From RGIG1918 sp964570895 (GTDB taxonomy: Bacteria; Cyanobacteriota; Vampirovibrionia; Gastranaerophilales; Gastranaerophilaceae), in NCBI GenBank assembly GCA_964570895.1, contig CAZMZD010000002.1:186001-250000 (forward strand): DNA of 64,000 bases. The letters are read 5' to 3'. Below, in pieces: positions 40,397 to 48,351 of the stretch (position 1 is its first letter; each line of letters begins with the position of its first letter). The position numbers and the translations under genes are program-made. A model generated the notes under the pieces. It was not told the origin of the DNA. It saw only the letters and a list, made by a program, of their open reading frames with translations, and did not search any database.

Positions 40397-41185
40397 ATGA
40401 GTGATTTGTTTGAAATAAAAAACGTTTCTAAAACTTTTGCATACTCAACTTCTGCTTTTTCTGATGAAAAGAAAGATTTTTATGCGCTAAAAGATATTTC
40501 ACTCTCAATTAAAAAGAATGAAATTTTAGCCCTTGCAGGAGAATCGGGAAGTGGAAAATCCACTCTTGCAAATTGTATTTTGAAAATCATAAAACCGAGC
40601 TCGGGAGATATTTTATTCAAAGGGCAAAATATTTTTAATTTTTCGAAAGAAGAAACTAAAAAATACAGAGCCTCTGCGCAACTTGTTTTTCAAAACCCTT
40701 ATTCAAGCCTGAACCCTAAAATGAAAATACATGATATTTTGGCAGAACCGCTTTTAATTTTTGGCGAAAAATCCAAGAAAATAATTGAAGAAAAAATTTT
40801 CGATGTGATAGATGCGGTTTCACTTGCAAAATCTGACCTTAAAAAATATCCTTTTGAGTTTTCCGGCGGGCAAAGGCAAAGAATTGCAATTGCGAGGGCT
40901 TTAATTTTAAAGCCCGAGTTCTTGATTTTAGACGAACCGACAAGTGCTTTGGATGTCAGCATTCAAGCGCAAATTATAAACTTGCTTCTTGAATTTAAAG
41001 AAAGTTTTGATATGACTTATCTTTTTATTTCACACGATTTGAATTTAATTCGTTATATTTCAGATAGAATTGCAATTTTAAAAGAAGGCGAGCTTGTGGA
41101 ATTTGGCACGAAAAACGAGATTTTTGAAAATCCAAAAACCGAGTATACCAAAAAACTCCTTTCAAATGTTTTGAATATTATCTAA
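40397..41185 (+). CDS. Oligopeptide/dipeptide-type ABC transporter ATPase (OppF/DppF-like)
   Basis: A 262-aa ATPase with Walker A GESGSGKST (48-56), Q-loop VFQNPYSSLNPKMK, signature FSGGQRQRIAIARAL, Walker B FLILDEPTSALD and H-loop ISHD. The YSSLNP sequence and length fit the OppF/DppF/NikE group. There is no permease, OppD partner or binding protein nearby, and the next gene runs the other way, so its partners must be elsewhere or it serves another role. Confidence 0.92.
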   Translation: MSDLFEIKNVSKTFAYSTSAFSDEKKDFYALKDISLSIKKNEILALAGESGSGKSTLANCILKIIKPSSGDILFKGQNIFNFSKEETKKYRASAQLVFQNPYSSLNPKMKIHDILAEPLLIFGEKSKKIIEEKIFDVIDAVSLAKSDLKKYPFEFSGGQRQRIAIARALILKPEFLILDEPTSALDVSIQAQIINLLLEFKESFDMTYLFISHDLNLIRYISDRIAILKEGELVEFGTKNEIFENPKTEYTKKLLSNVLNII

Positions 41186-42467
41186 AGAATGTTTGACATC
41201 TATCCGGCCCAACAGACACTATACTGATTGGAAGCCCGATAATATCTTCAAGTTCTGCAATATATTCTTTTGCAAGAGTTGGTAATTCTTCAAATGATTT
41301 GCATTTTGTGGTGTCTGCAAGCCAGCCTTTATATGTTTTATAAACAGGTTCAAAGTCATTGTGTGTTTGAACATTTGTTGGGTAATATTTTGTAATTTCG
41401 CCTGTTTTTTTGTTTTTGTATGCTGTGCAGACTTTAATTTCTTCAAAGCTGTCAAAAACATCAAGTTTTGTGAGCGCAACAGTTGAAAGCCCGCCAACAA
41501 GCGCGCTATATCTTGCAATCACGCCATCGAACCAGCCACATCTTCTTGGTCTGCCTGTTGTTGTGCCGAATTCGCCGCCGATTGTTCTGATGTTGTCGCC
41601 AATTTCGTCTGTAAGTTCTGTGACAAATGGCCCTTCGCCAACGCGCGTTATATAGGCTTTAAAAATGCCGACTGCTTCTTCAATCGCAAGAGGCCCAACG
41701 CCGGCGCCCACTCCTGCGCCACCTGCAATTGGGTTTGAGCTTGTGACGTAAGGATATGTGCCGTAGTCAACATCTAAAAGCACTCCTTGTGCACCTTCGA
41801 AAAGAACAGTTTTATTTTTCTTAAAATCAAGCAAAAGTTCTTGCCAATTGTGGCAAACAAAAGGCTCGAAAAGCTCTTTATAGCTGGCAAGTTCTGTCAT
41901 AATTTCTTCTTTTGTATATGTTTTTAAGCCCCAAAGATTTTTAAGTTCAAGATTTTTTCTCTCAAGAATAATGTCAACTTTTTTGCTTAAAAGTTCTTCG
42001 TCAAACAAATCTTCAATTCTAATCCCTTGACGTGCGTATTTATCAGTGTATGTAGGCCCAATTCCTTTTTTTGTTGTCCCGATTTTATTTTTGCCGAATT
42101 TTTCTTCTTGAATACCGTCTAAATCAATGTGATACGGCATTGTGATATGTGCCAGCGGGCTGATTTTTAACGATTTTTCGATTTTTTCTCTTGATAAACC
42201 GTTTGATATCATATCTTCAAGTTCCGCCTTGAAGCTTACAGGATATAAAACAACGCCTGCCCCGATAAAACAAGTTTTTCCTTCGTATAAAATGCCAGAA
42301 GGAATTACGTGAAATTTATATTTAACACCGTCTGCGACAACTGTGTGCCCTGCATTACAACCGCCTTGAAATCTAACAATTAAATCTGCTTGAGAGGCAA
42401 GAATGTCGGTAATTTTAGCCTTTCCTTCATCTCCGAATTGTGCTCCAACTACAACAGTGTTTTTCAT
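41178..42467 (-). CDS. purA: Adenylosuccinate synthetase
   Basis: Converts IMP and Asp to adenylosuccinate with GTP. The 429-aa product has GAQFGDEGKAKI (the family usually reads GDEGKGK), the IMP-binding segments GGCNAGHTV, IGTTKKGIGPTYTDK and RVGEGPFVTEL, and TTGRPRRCGWFD. The glycine-to-alanine change in the P-loop is the oddity. It converges with the ABC ATPase over 8 bp and diverges from cysS. Confidence 0.96.
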   Translation of the reverse strand: MKNTVVVGAQFGDEGKAKITDILASQADLIVRFQGGCNAGHTVVADGVKYKFHVIPSGILYEGKTCFIGAGVVLYPVSFKAELEDMISNGLSREKIEKSLKISPLAHITMPYHIDLDGIQEEKFGKNKIGTTKKGIGPTYTDKYARQGIRIEDLFDEELLSKKVDIILERKNLELKNLWGLKTYTKEEIMTELASYKELFEPFVCHNWQELLLDFKKNKTVLFEGAQGVLLDVDYGTYPYVTSSNPIAGGAGVGAGVGPLAIEEAVGIFKAYITRVGEGPFVTELTDEIGDNIRTIGGEFGTTTGRPRRCGWFDGVIARYSALVGGLSTVALTKLDVFDSFEEIKVCTAYKNKKTGEITKYYPTNVQTHNDFEPVYKTYKGWLADTTKCKSFEELPTLAKEYIAELEDIIGLPISIVSVGPDRCQTFFR

Positions 42468-42530
42468 AGTTTTAAACTCCCTTATTACTAAACTATTTTA
42501 AAATAAAAATTTTTTTAGTAAAATGATTTT

Positions 42531-43922
42531 ATGTTGAAATTATATAATTCGTTATCAAGAAAAGTTGAAGAGTTTAAGCCTATTAAAGAAGGCGAAGTTA
42601 AAATGTATGTCTGCGGCCCAACGGTCTATGACAAGGCGCATTTAGGGCATGCAAGATGTTACATCACTTGGGATATTTTATACAGATATCTAAAATTTTT
42701 AGGCTACAGTGTAACTTATTGCAGAAACATAACAGATGTTGATGATAAAATTTTGAAAAAAGCGGACGAAGCTGGCGTTGAGCCTTCCGTTATTGCTGAA
42801 AAATATTATAAATCTTTTGCAGAGTCTATGTCTGCTCTCAATTGCTTGAAGCCGGATGTGGAACCGCGCGCCACAAAAACAATTGGTGAAATGATAGCAA
42901 TTAATAAAAAATTGATTGAAAATGGTCATGCTTATGTATCCGGCGGCGATGTTTATTTTGATGTGAAAAGTTTTAAGGAGTACGGAAAACTCTCTCATCA
43001 ACCTATAGATGACCTTATGGCAGGGGCTAGAGTTGAAGCAGGCGACAAGAAAAAATCTCCTCTTGATTTTGCGCTCTGGAAAGAAGATTTAAAACATGGT
43101 TATAATTCGCCTTGGAGTAAAGGGCGCCCGGGGTGGCACATTGAATGCTCCGCTATGAGCAGAAAATATTTAGGCGAGCAAATTGATATCCACGCAGGTG
43201 GTGCGGATTTGATTTTCCCGCACCATGAAAATGAAATTGCTCAATCTGAATGTGCAAACGGTTGCAATTTTGTAAATTACTTCTTGCACAACGGTTTTGT
43301 GACAATCAATAAAGAAAAAATGTCAAAATCTTTGGGTAATTTCTTAACCGCAGACGATCTGCTTCAAAAATTCAATTCAAATACGATTAGATTTTTTATT
43401 ATCACAAACCATTACAGAATGCCTGTTGAATTTTCTGAAAGCGCCTTAGAAAGCGCTCAAGCAGGTGTTAAGAGAATAATTAAAATGGGGCGCGAAGGTT
43501 CTCTTCGAGATGAAGCTTCGATAAAAGAATTTACAGAAGCTATGAATGACGACTTAAACACATCGCGCGCGCTTGCAGTTTTATTTTCTTTGACAGATAA
43601 AATTAAACAAGCTGAAAATAAAGCGTTATATGAAAATACATTGTTCTATCTTGCTTCTGTTCTCGGGTTTAATTTTGATTTAAAAGAAAAAGAAGAATTG
43701 ACAGACGAAGCGCTTTTTGAATTAATTGCTCCTTTGTATGAAAAATATGGCGCAGAAAAAACTACTTCGCCAAAAGTTCTTATCGAAAGCATTATTAAAA
43801 TCAGGACTGAAGCGCGCCAAAATAAAGATTGGGCAAAATCTGATGAAATAAGAGATGAATTTGCAAACTTTGGCATATCTCTTAAAGATTCAAAAGAAGG
43901 CACAAGCTGGGAAGTAAACTAA
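42531..43922 (+). CDS. cysS: Cysteinyl-tRNA synthetase
   Basis: Class I synthetase of 463 aa: CGPTVYDKAHLGHAR (zinc Cys and HIGH form HLGH), GWHIECSAMS, GGADLIFPHHENE and KEKMSKSLGN. No clear ribosome site precedes the ATG. It starts the cysS-rsmI-queD-uppP series; the gaps are 1 to 3 bp, so it is an operon. Confidence 0.97.
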   Translation: MLKLYNSLSRKVEEFKPIKEGEVKMYVCGPTVYDKAHLGHARCYITWDILYRYLKFLGYSVTYCRNITDVDDKILKKADEAGVEPSVIAEKYYKSFAESMSALNCLKPDVEPRATKTIGEMIAINKKLIENGHAYVSGGDVYFDVKSFKEYGKLSHQPIDDLMAGARVEAGDKKKSPLDFALWKEDLKHGYNSPWSKGRPGWHIECSAMSRKYLGEQIDIHAGGADLIFPHHENEIAQSECANGCNFVNYFLHNGFVTINKEKMSKSLGNFLTADDLLQKFNSNTIRFFIITNHYRMPVEFSESALESAQAGVKRIIKMGREGSLRDEASIKEFTEAMNDDLNTSRALAVLFSLTDKIKQAENKALYENTLFYLASVLGFNFDLKEKEELTDEALFELIAPLYEKYGAEKTTSPKVLIESIIKIRTEARQNKDWAKSDEIRDEFANFGISLKDSKEGTSWEVN

Positions 43923-43923
43923 A

Positions 43924-44724
43924 ATGACACTATACATTGTTTCAACCCCGATTGGGAATTTGTCTGATATAACTTTTAGAGCGGTTGAAGTTCTAAAATC
44001 TGTTGACGTAATAGCTTGTGAAGATACCAGAACAACAAGTGTTTTATGCGAAAAATACGGAATTACAACCCGCCTTGTGAGCTATCATAAATTCAGCGAA
44101 AGCTCTAAAATCGATTTTTTTGCAAAATATTTTGAACAAGGGCTTGATATTGCGCTTGTGTCTGACGCCGGAACACCAACAATTTCAGACCCCGGCTCAA
44201 AACTTGTTGAATATGCAAGGGAAAATAATTATAAAGTTGTTCCAATTATTGGTGCAAGCGCTTGCCTTGCCTTGCTTTGCGCTGTTCCAAGAGAGGAAGA
44301 AGAATTTAAATTTATCGGCTTTTTGCCAAGGGTAAAATCTCAAATTGAAGAATTGGTTAAATCAATTAAAGTGAACACGGTCTTTTACGAAAGCCCGAAA
44401 AGGCTTTTAGACACGCTTGAAATTATTAATTCAGTTAATCCTGAAGTCAAAATTGTCATCGGGCGCGAGCTTACTAAAAAATTTGAAGAAATAATTATTG
44501 ATAAACCATCGGAGCTTATTAAATATTTCACGGAAAACACTCTCAAGGGCGAGATTGTTGGAATGATATACCCTAATAAAACAGAGAGCGACGAGGAAGA
44601 AATAATCGAAAAAATACAAAAGCTTAAAGAATTAAATTTAGGCGCGAAAGAAATTTCGTCTGTTTTAAATAAGCTTTTTGGATATAATAAAAACAGAGTT
44701 TACAAGATTTGTTTAGGAATTTAG
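43924..44724 (+). CDS. rsmI: 16S rRNA 2'-O-ribose methyltransferase (C1402)
   Basis: The 266-aa tetrapyrrole-methylase fold protein shows STPIGNLSDITFRA, ACEDTRTTSVL, YHKFSE, SDAGTPTISDPGS and FYESPKRLLDTL, all typical of RsmI. It begins one base after the cysS stop. Confidence 0.95.
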   Translation: MTLYIVSTPIGNLSDITFRAVEVLKSVDVIACEDTRTTSVLCEKYGITTRLVSYHKFSESSKIDFFAKYFEQGLDIALVSDAGTPTISDPGSKLVEYARENNYKVVPIIGASACLALLCAVPREEEEFKFIGFLPRVKSQIEELVKSIKVNTVFYESPKRLLDTLEIINSVNPEVKIVIGRELTKKFEEIIIDKPSELIKYFTENTLKGEIVGMIYPNKTESDEEEIIEKIQKLKELNLGAKEISSVLNKLFGYNKNRVYKICLGI

Positions 44725-44725
44725 T

Positions 44726-45082
44726 ATGTTTGAAGTTAAAATAGAAACTAATTTTTCAGCAGCGCACCATCTATTGAACTATAAAGGTGCTTGTGAAAAC
44801 CAACATGGGCACAATTGGAAAGTGGAAGTGTTTGTTCGTGGCGAAGAGCTTGACAAAGCCGGCATTTTGCTTGATTTTAAAGTGCTCAAAAAGAAGGTCA
44901 ATGAAATTATTGACTATCTCGACCACAAAGATATAAACGAGCTCCCTGAATTTAAAGGTGTTTCGCCTAGTTCAGAGCACATTTCAAAGTTTTTATATAA
45001 AAAAATTAAAGAAGAAATTTCAAATGTATACAAAGTGAGCGTTTGGGAAACAACGACTTCCCGAGCTTCGTATTGGGAGTAG
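44726..45082 (+). CDS. queD: 6-carboxy-5,6,7,8-tetrahydropterin synthase
   Basis: Queuosine-pathway enzyme (PTPS family), 118 aa. The zinc histidines are in FSAAHHL and QHGHNW, the catalytic cysteine in GACENQHGH, and SSEHISKFLY and WETTTSRASY close the active site. No other queuosine gene is nearby. Three bases separate it from uppP. Confidence 0.92.
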   Translation: MFEVKIETNFSAAHHLLNYKGACENQHGHNWKVEVFVRGEELDKAGILLDFKVLKKKVNEIIDYLDHKDINELPEFKGVSPSSEHISKFLYKKIKEEISNVYKVSVWETTTSRASYWE

Positions 45083-45085
45083 ATT

Positions 45086-45931
45086 ATGGATGTATTGCAA
45101 GCTGGAATAGTTGGTTTTGTTCAAGGGTTGAGCGAATTTTTGCCAATTTCAAGTTCTGCTCATATAGTTTTTGCCTCTGCAATTTATAAACTTGTTGCGG
45201 GCGCGCCGCTTCCTGACGTTGCAAGCTGTGAAGAAATTTTCTTTGATATATCTGTTCACTTGGCAACCCTTATTGCAGTCTTTATTTTCTTTAAAAAAGA
45301 AATAATCGACATTGTGAAGGCATTTTTTGTCGGGCTTAAGACAAGAAATTATAAAGATACCAATTTTAAAATTTCGATATACATAATTATAACAACCGCA
45401 ATCACAGGCGTAATTGGGCTTTTGATTAAAGATTTTGCGGATAAACTTGTTGCAAGCCCAAGGATTGTATCTTTGCTTTTGCTTGTCACAGGCTGCATTT
45501 TGCTTGCAAGTGAAAAATTTAAAAAAAATTCTTCGCGCGGCCTAGACCTAAAATCAATTATTCTTATTGGAATTTCTCAAGGGCTTGCGGTTTTCCCCGG
45601 GCTTTCTCGCTCTGGGCTCACAATTGCGACCGCTGTTTTTCAAGGAATAGATAGAGCCAAGGCTGCAAGATTTTCTTTTTTAATGTCAGCGCCTGTCATA
45701 ATTCTTGCCTCTCTTGTTTATCCATTTTTGGAATTTGATATTCATCAAGTTACCGACTTTAACATTAAAGCAATGATTGTAGGCTTCATCGTTGCCTTTG
45801 TTAGCGGTTATTTGTGTATAAAATATTTTATGAAATTTGTAGAAAAATATTCATTGAGAGGATTTAGTTATTACTGCTTTATTGCAGGCATCTTGATGTT
45901 TATACTATTTTCACTCTCTGGTCGTCTATAA
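45086..45931 (+). CDS. uppP: Undecaprenyl-diphosphate phosphatase
   Basis: BacA-family integral membrane enzyme of 281 aa that recycles the lipid carrier for cell wall and surface glycan synthesis. Catalytic motifs are GLSEFLPISSSAH near the N-terminus and FPGLSRSG around residue 170; about seven helices. Its end overlaps the 5'-nucleotidase by 32 bp convergently. Confidence 0.95.
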   Translation: MDVLQAGIVGFVQGLSEFLPISSSAHIVFASAIYKLVAGAPLPDVASCEEIFFDISVHLATLIAVFIFFKKEIIDIVKAFFVGLKTRNYKDTNFKISIYIIITTAITGVIGLLIKDFADKLVASPRIVSLLLLVTGCILLASEKFKKNSSRGLDLKSIILIGISQGLAVFPGLSRSGLTIATAVFQGIDRAKAARFSFLMSAPVIILASLVYPFLEFDIHQVTDFNIKAMIVGFIVAFVSGYLCIKYFMKFVEKYSLRGFSYYCFIAGILMFILFSLSGRL

Positions 45932-47378
45932 TTTCAAGAGGAATTTCGCCGTTATTCGTTATTTTTTTGATGTAATCGGTCGCAGTTTTGTCTTTATCGA
46001 AGTCAAATTTCGTGTGTTCTCTGTTTAAATTTAAATCTTCATATTCTTTGTTTTCGTAAAGAAAAGCGTCAATTACGATTGAATATTCCTTGTCGCTTGG
46101 GTTATTTATATCAATTTCTTGAATTTGCCCGTCTTTAGACACAAATTCTAGTTTTTTCAACTCGCCTGCTTGGCTTGTTTCATATCTTAAACCCGAAGGA
46201 ATAAGTAGCCCAGGGTTTCCTGATGGGCTGCTTAATGAACTGCAAGCAAATTTTAGAGCTTTTACAAGTTCTTTTTCAGTGATTGTTGTTTTTACAAGTT
46301 CGTTTGCGTATGGAGTTGTTTCTGTGATTGCGCGCGCCGTTAACCTGCCTGTTGTTGGCACTTTTCTAATGTTTGCAGCGTTTATAAGTGCAATATCAGA
46401 GTCAAGCTCTTGTGTCATACTGTCTGCAATTAGGTTAGTCCAAGCGTTTGGAGCTATTCTTCTGTTTAGCGGGTTTTCAATGGTTTTTGAAACTTGCGCC
46501 ACAACTTCTGATTTACCTAAAATTGAATCTTCAACTTGTTGAATTAAAATATTTTTCTTGTTTTCAGTTTTGAAAACTTGATTGTTTGCTTTAACAATTA
46601 CACCGTTTTCGTCAAATTCTATGTCGCTTGTTCCGTAAAACCTTCCGTTGTCGCCTGCTTGAATAATCAAAACAGGTTCGCCATCTTTAGAGCGAACTAA
46701 ATTTTCCCCTTCTTTCACGCCTTCAACGATATCATGAGAGTGCCCCGAAACAATGACATCAAGGCCGGAAACATTTTTTGCAATGTTTTTGTCTGTTTCG
46801 TAGCCGGAGTGGGAAAGAAGAATGATTTTATTAATCCCTTGTTTTTTTAATTCATCAATTTCTTTTTGAAGGTTTTGAATTGCGCCGTTATCATCTGTAA
46901 CTTCAACGCCTTCGAGCATTTCAGGATCTTTAACGCAAGTGTCTAATTCGCTTGTTGTAAGCCCAACTATGCCATATTTTGTTCCGTTAACCTCTTTTAT
47001 GATTGAGTTTTTTATTTTGCTATCAAGTGCTTTGCCGTCCGGAACATCTAAATTTGATGACACAAATTCCGTGTTTGTTCTGTCTATAAAATCTTCAAGC
47101 CCTGTTGCAGTTGAATCGAATTCATGGTTTCCAATTGCCGAAGCATCAAGTTTAATACAATTGAAAAGCCCTGCAATTGCGGCATTTTTTTTGATATCGC
47201 TTCCACAAACATTGTCGCCTGCAGAAAGTTTTAATCTATCTACCCCAACATTATCTTCCGAATCAAACTTTTTGCTTGCATTTAAAATTGAGCTAATGTT
47301 GTCTGTTTGCCCGTGCAAGTCGTTGAAATGGAAAATAGAGAGTTTTGTATTTGCTTTAAAAGAAATTGGATTTATCAT
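45900..47378 (-). CDS. UshA-type 5'-nucleotidase/phosphoesterase without signal peptide
   Basis: I start at ATG 47378 (MINPISFKAN), 492 aa; a GTG at 47393 could add five residues. Metallophosphatase motifs: IFHFNDLHGQ, LSAGDNVCGSD, AIGNHEFDS, LLSHSGYETD and VSGHSHD, then the C-terminal nucleotidase domain with INAANIRK and the ETTPYAN loop. UshA proteins are normally exported, but here the N-terminus is not hydrophobic; it has an S-F-K-A motif at residues 6-9 like the SFG proteins. Location is therefore open. Confidence 0.9.
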   Translation of the reverse strand: MINPISFKANTKLSIFHFNDLHGQTDNISSILNASKKFDSEDNVGVDRLKLSAGDNVCGSDIKKNAAIAGLFNCIKLDASAIGNHEFDSTATGLEDFIDRTNTEFVSSNLDVPDGKALDSKIKNSIIKEVNGTKYGIVGLTTSELDTCVKDPEMLEGVEVTDDNGAIQNLQKEIDELKKQGINKIILLSHSGYETDKNIAKNVSGLDVIVSGHSHDIVEGVKEGENLVRSKDGEPVLIIQAGDNGRFYGTSDIEFDENGVIVKANNQVFKTENKKNILIQQVEDSILGKSEVVAQVSKTIENPLNRRIAPNAWTNLIADSMTQELDSDIALINAANIRKVPTTGRLTARAITETTPYANELVKTTITEKELVKALKFACSSLSSPSGNPGLLIPSGLRYETSQAGELKKLEFVSKDGQIQEIDINNPSDKEYSIVIDAFLYENKEYEDLNLNREHTKFDFDKDKTATDYIKKITNNGEIPLEIIDDQRVKIV

Positions 47379-47507
47379 ACACCCATAAAACACCTGAAGA
47401 AAAAAAGTTGCTATAATGTTAACTTTTTGTAAACTTTTCCTCTAAATATACGATGTCTTTATTTGTTAATTATTTAAGAATATTGATATTACACTTGGGG
47501 AAAAGTA

Positions 47508-48332
47508 ATGTCATACGAAGTCGTCGAAGATTCGTATAAAAAAATAGTAAGGCTCTCGGATAATGAACTTGCACAGCTTTGGGAAACCTATTTTGCTGAC
47601 AGGTCTAATAAGGCTATCCGCGACAAGCTAATTGTGCAATACATTTACCTTACAAGATATGTTGTGGGACGTATTAAAGTTAATATTCCCCAAAGCTTTT
47701 CTTATGAAGATGTTGTGTCGTATGGGGTTGAAGGTTTAATTGACGCGATTGAAAGATTTGCGCCAAATAAAGGTGCAAAGTTTGAAACTTATGCGCTTGT
47801 TAGAATTAAAGGCTCAATTATAGATAAAGTTCGCTCGCAAGATTTTCTACCTCGCTCGGTAAGAAGAAAAATTAAACAAATTCACGCTGTAACGGAAAAA
47901 TTGCGCCAACAATTAGGCAGAACACCAACGACTGCTGAAATTGCAGAATTTTTTGACACTGAACCTGAAAAAATTGAGAAAATTTTAGCCCAAGATGTGA
48001 ATATAAGCTCAATTTATGATAAAAAAGGCACAGCGGAAGACAGTGTTGAAATTATTGACTCTATTGCCGATGAAAAAAATCAAACTCCTGATGAGATGAT
48101 GGAGAAAAAAGATAGCAAAAAAGAACTTGAACATGCTCTAAAGAGGCTGCCTGAGCGCGAAAAAATGCTTCTTGTTCTTTATTATCAACAAAACATGACA
48201 CTTAAAGAAATTGGCGAAATTATAAATGTTTCAGAATCCCGCGTTTGTCAACTGCATTCTCAAGCGATTATGAAACTTAGAAATATTTTGAGCACAAAAA
48301 GAAGCGAAAGACTTTCTAAGTCAATCGTTTAG
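47508..48332 (+). CDS. Sigma factor of the FliA/WhiG (sigma-28) family
   Basis: A 274-aa group 3 sigma: region 2 (LIVQYIYLTRYVVGRIKVN with SYEDVVSYGVEGLIDAIERF and AKFETYALVRIKGSIID), region 3 (LPRSVRRKIKQIHAVTEKL), and region 4 (RLPEREKMLLVLYYQQ and LKEIGEIINVSESRVCQ). GGGGAAAAGTA is the ribosome site. It stands alone, with no anti-sigma FlgM or flagellar operon around. It could control the FliO-like operon or other dispersed targets. Confidence 0.9.
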   Translation: MSYEVVEDSYKKIVRLSDNELAQLWETYFADRSNKAIRDKLIVQYIYLTRYVVGRIKVNIPQSFSYEDVVSYGVEGLIDAIERFAPNKGAKFETYALVRIKGSIIDKVRSQDFLPRSVRRKIKQIHAVTEKLRQQLGRTPTTAEIAEFFDTEPEKIEKILAQDVNISSIYDKKGTAEDSVEIIDSIADEKNQTPDEMMEKKDSKKELEHALKRLPEREKMLLVLYYQQNMTLKEIGEIINVSESRVCQLHSQAIMKLRNILSTKRSERLSKSIV

Positions 48333-48351
48333 TTTATTCGCGCTTTGTTAA

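Noticed and set aside
47463..47492. Sigma-70 promoter TTGTTA-18-TATTAC before the sigma gene
   Set aside because: The start of transcription would fall in the ribosome site, leaving too short a leader.
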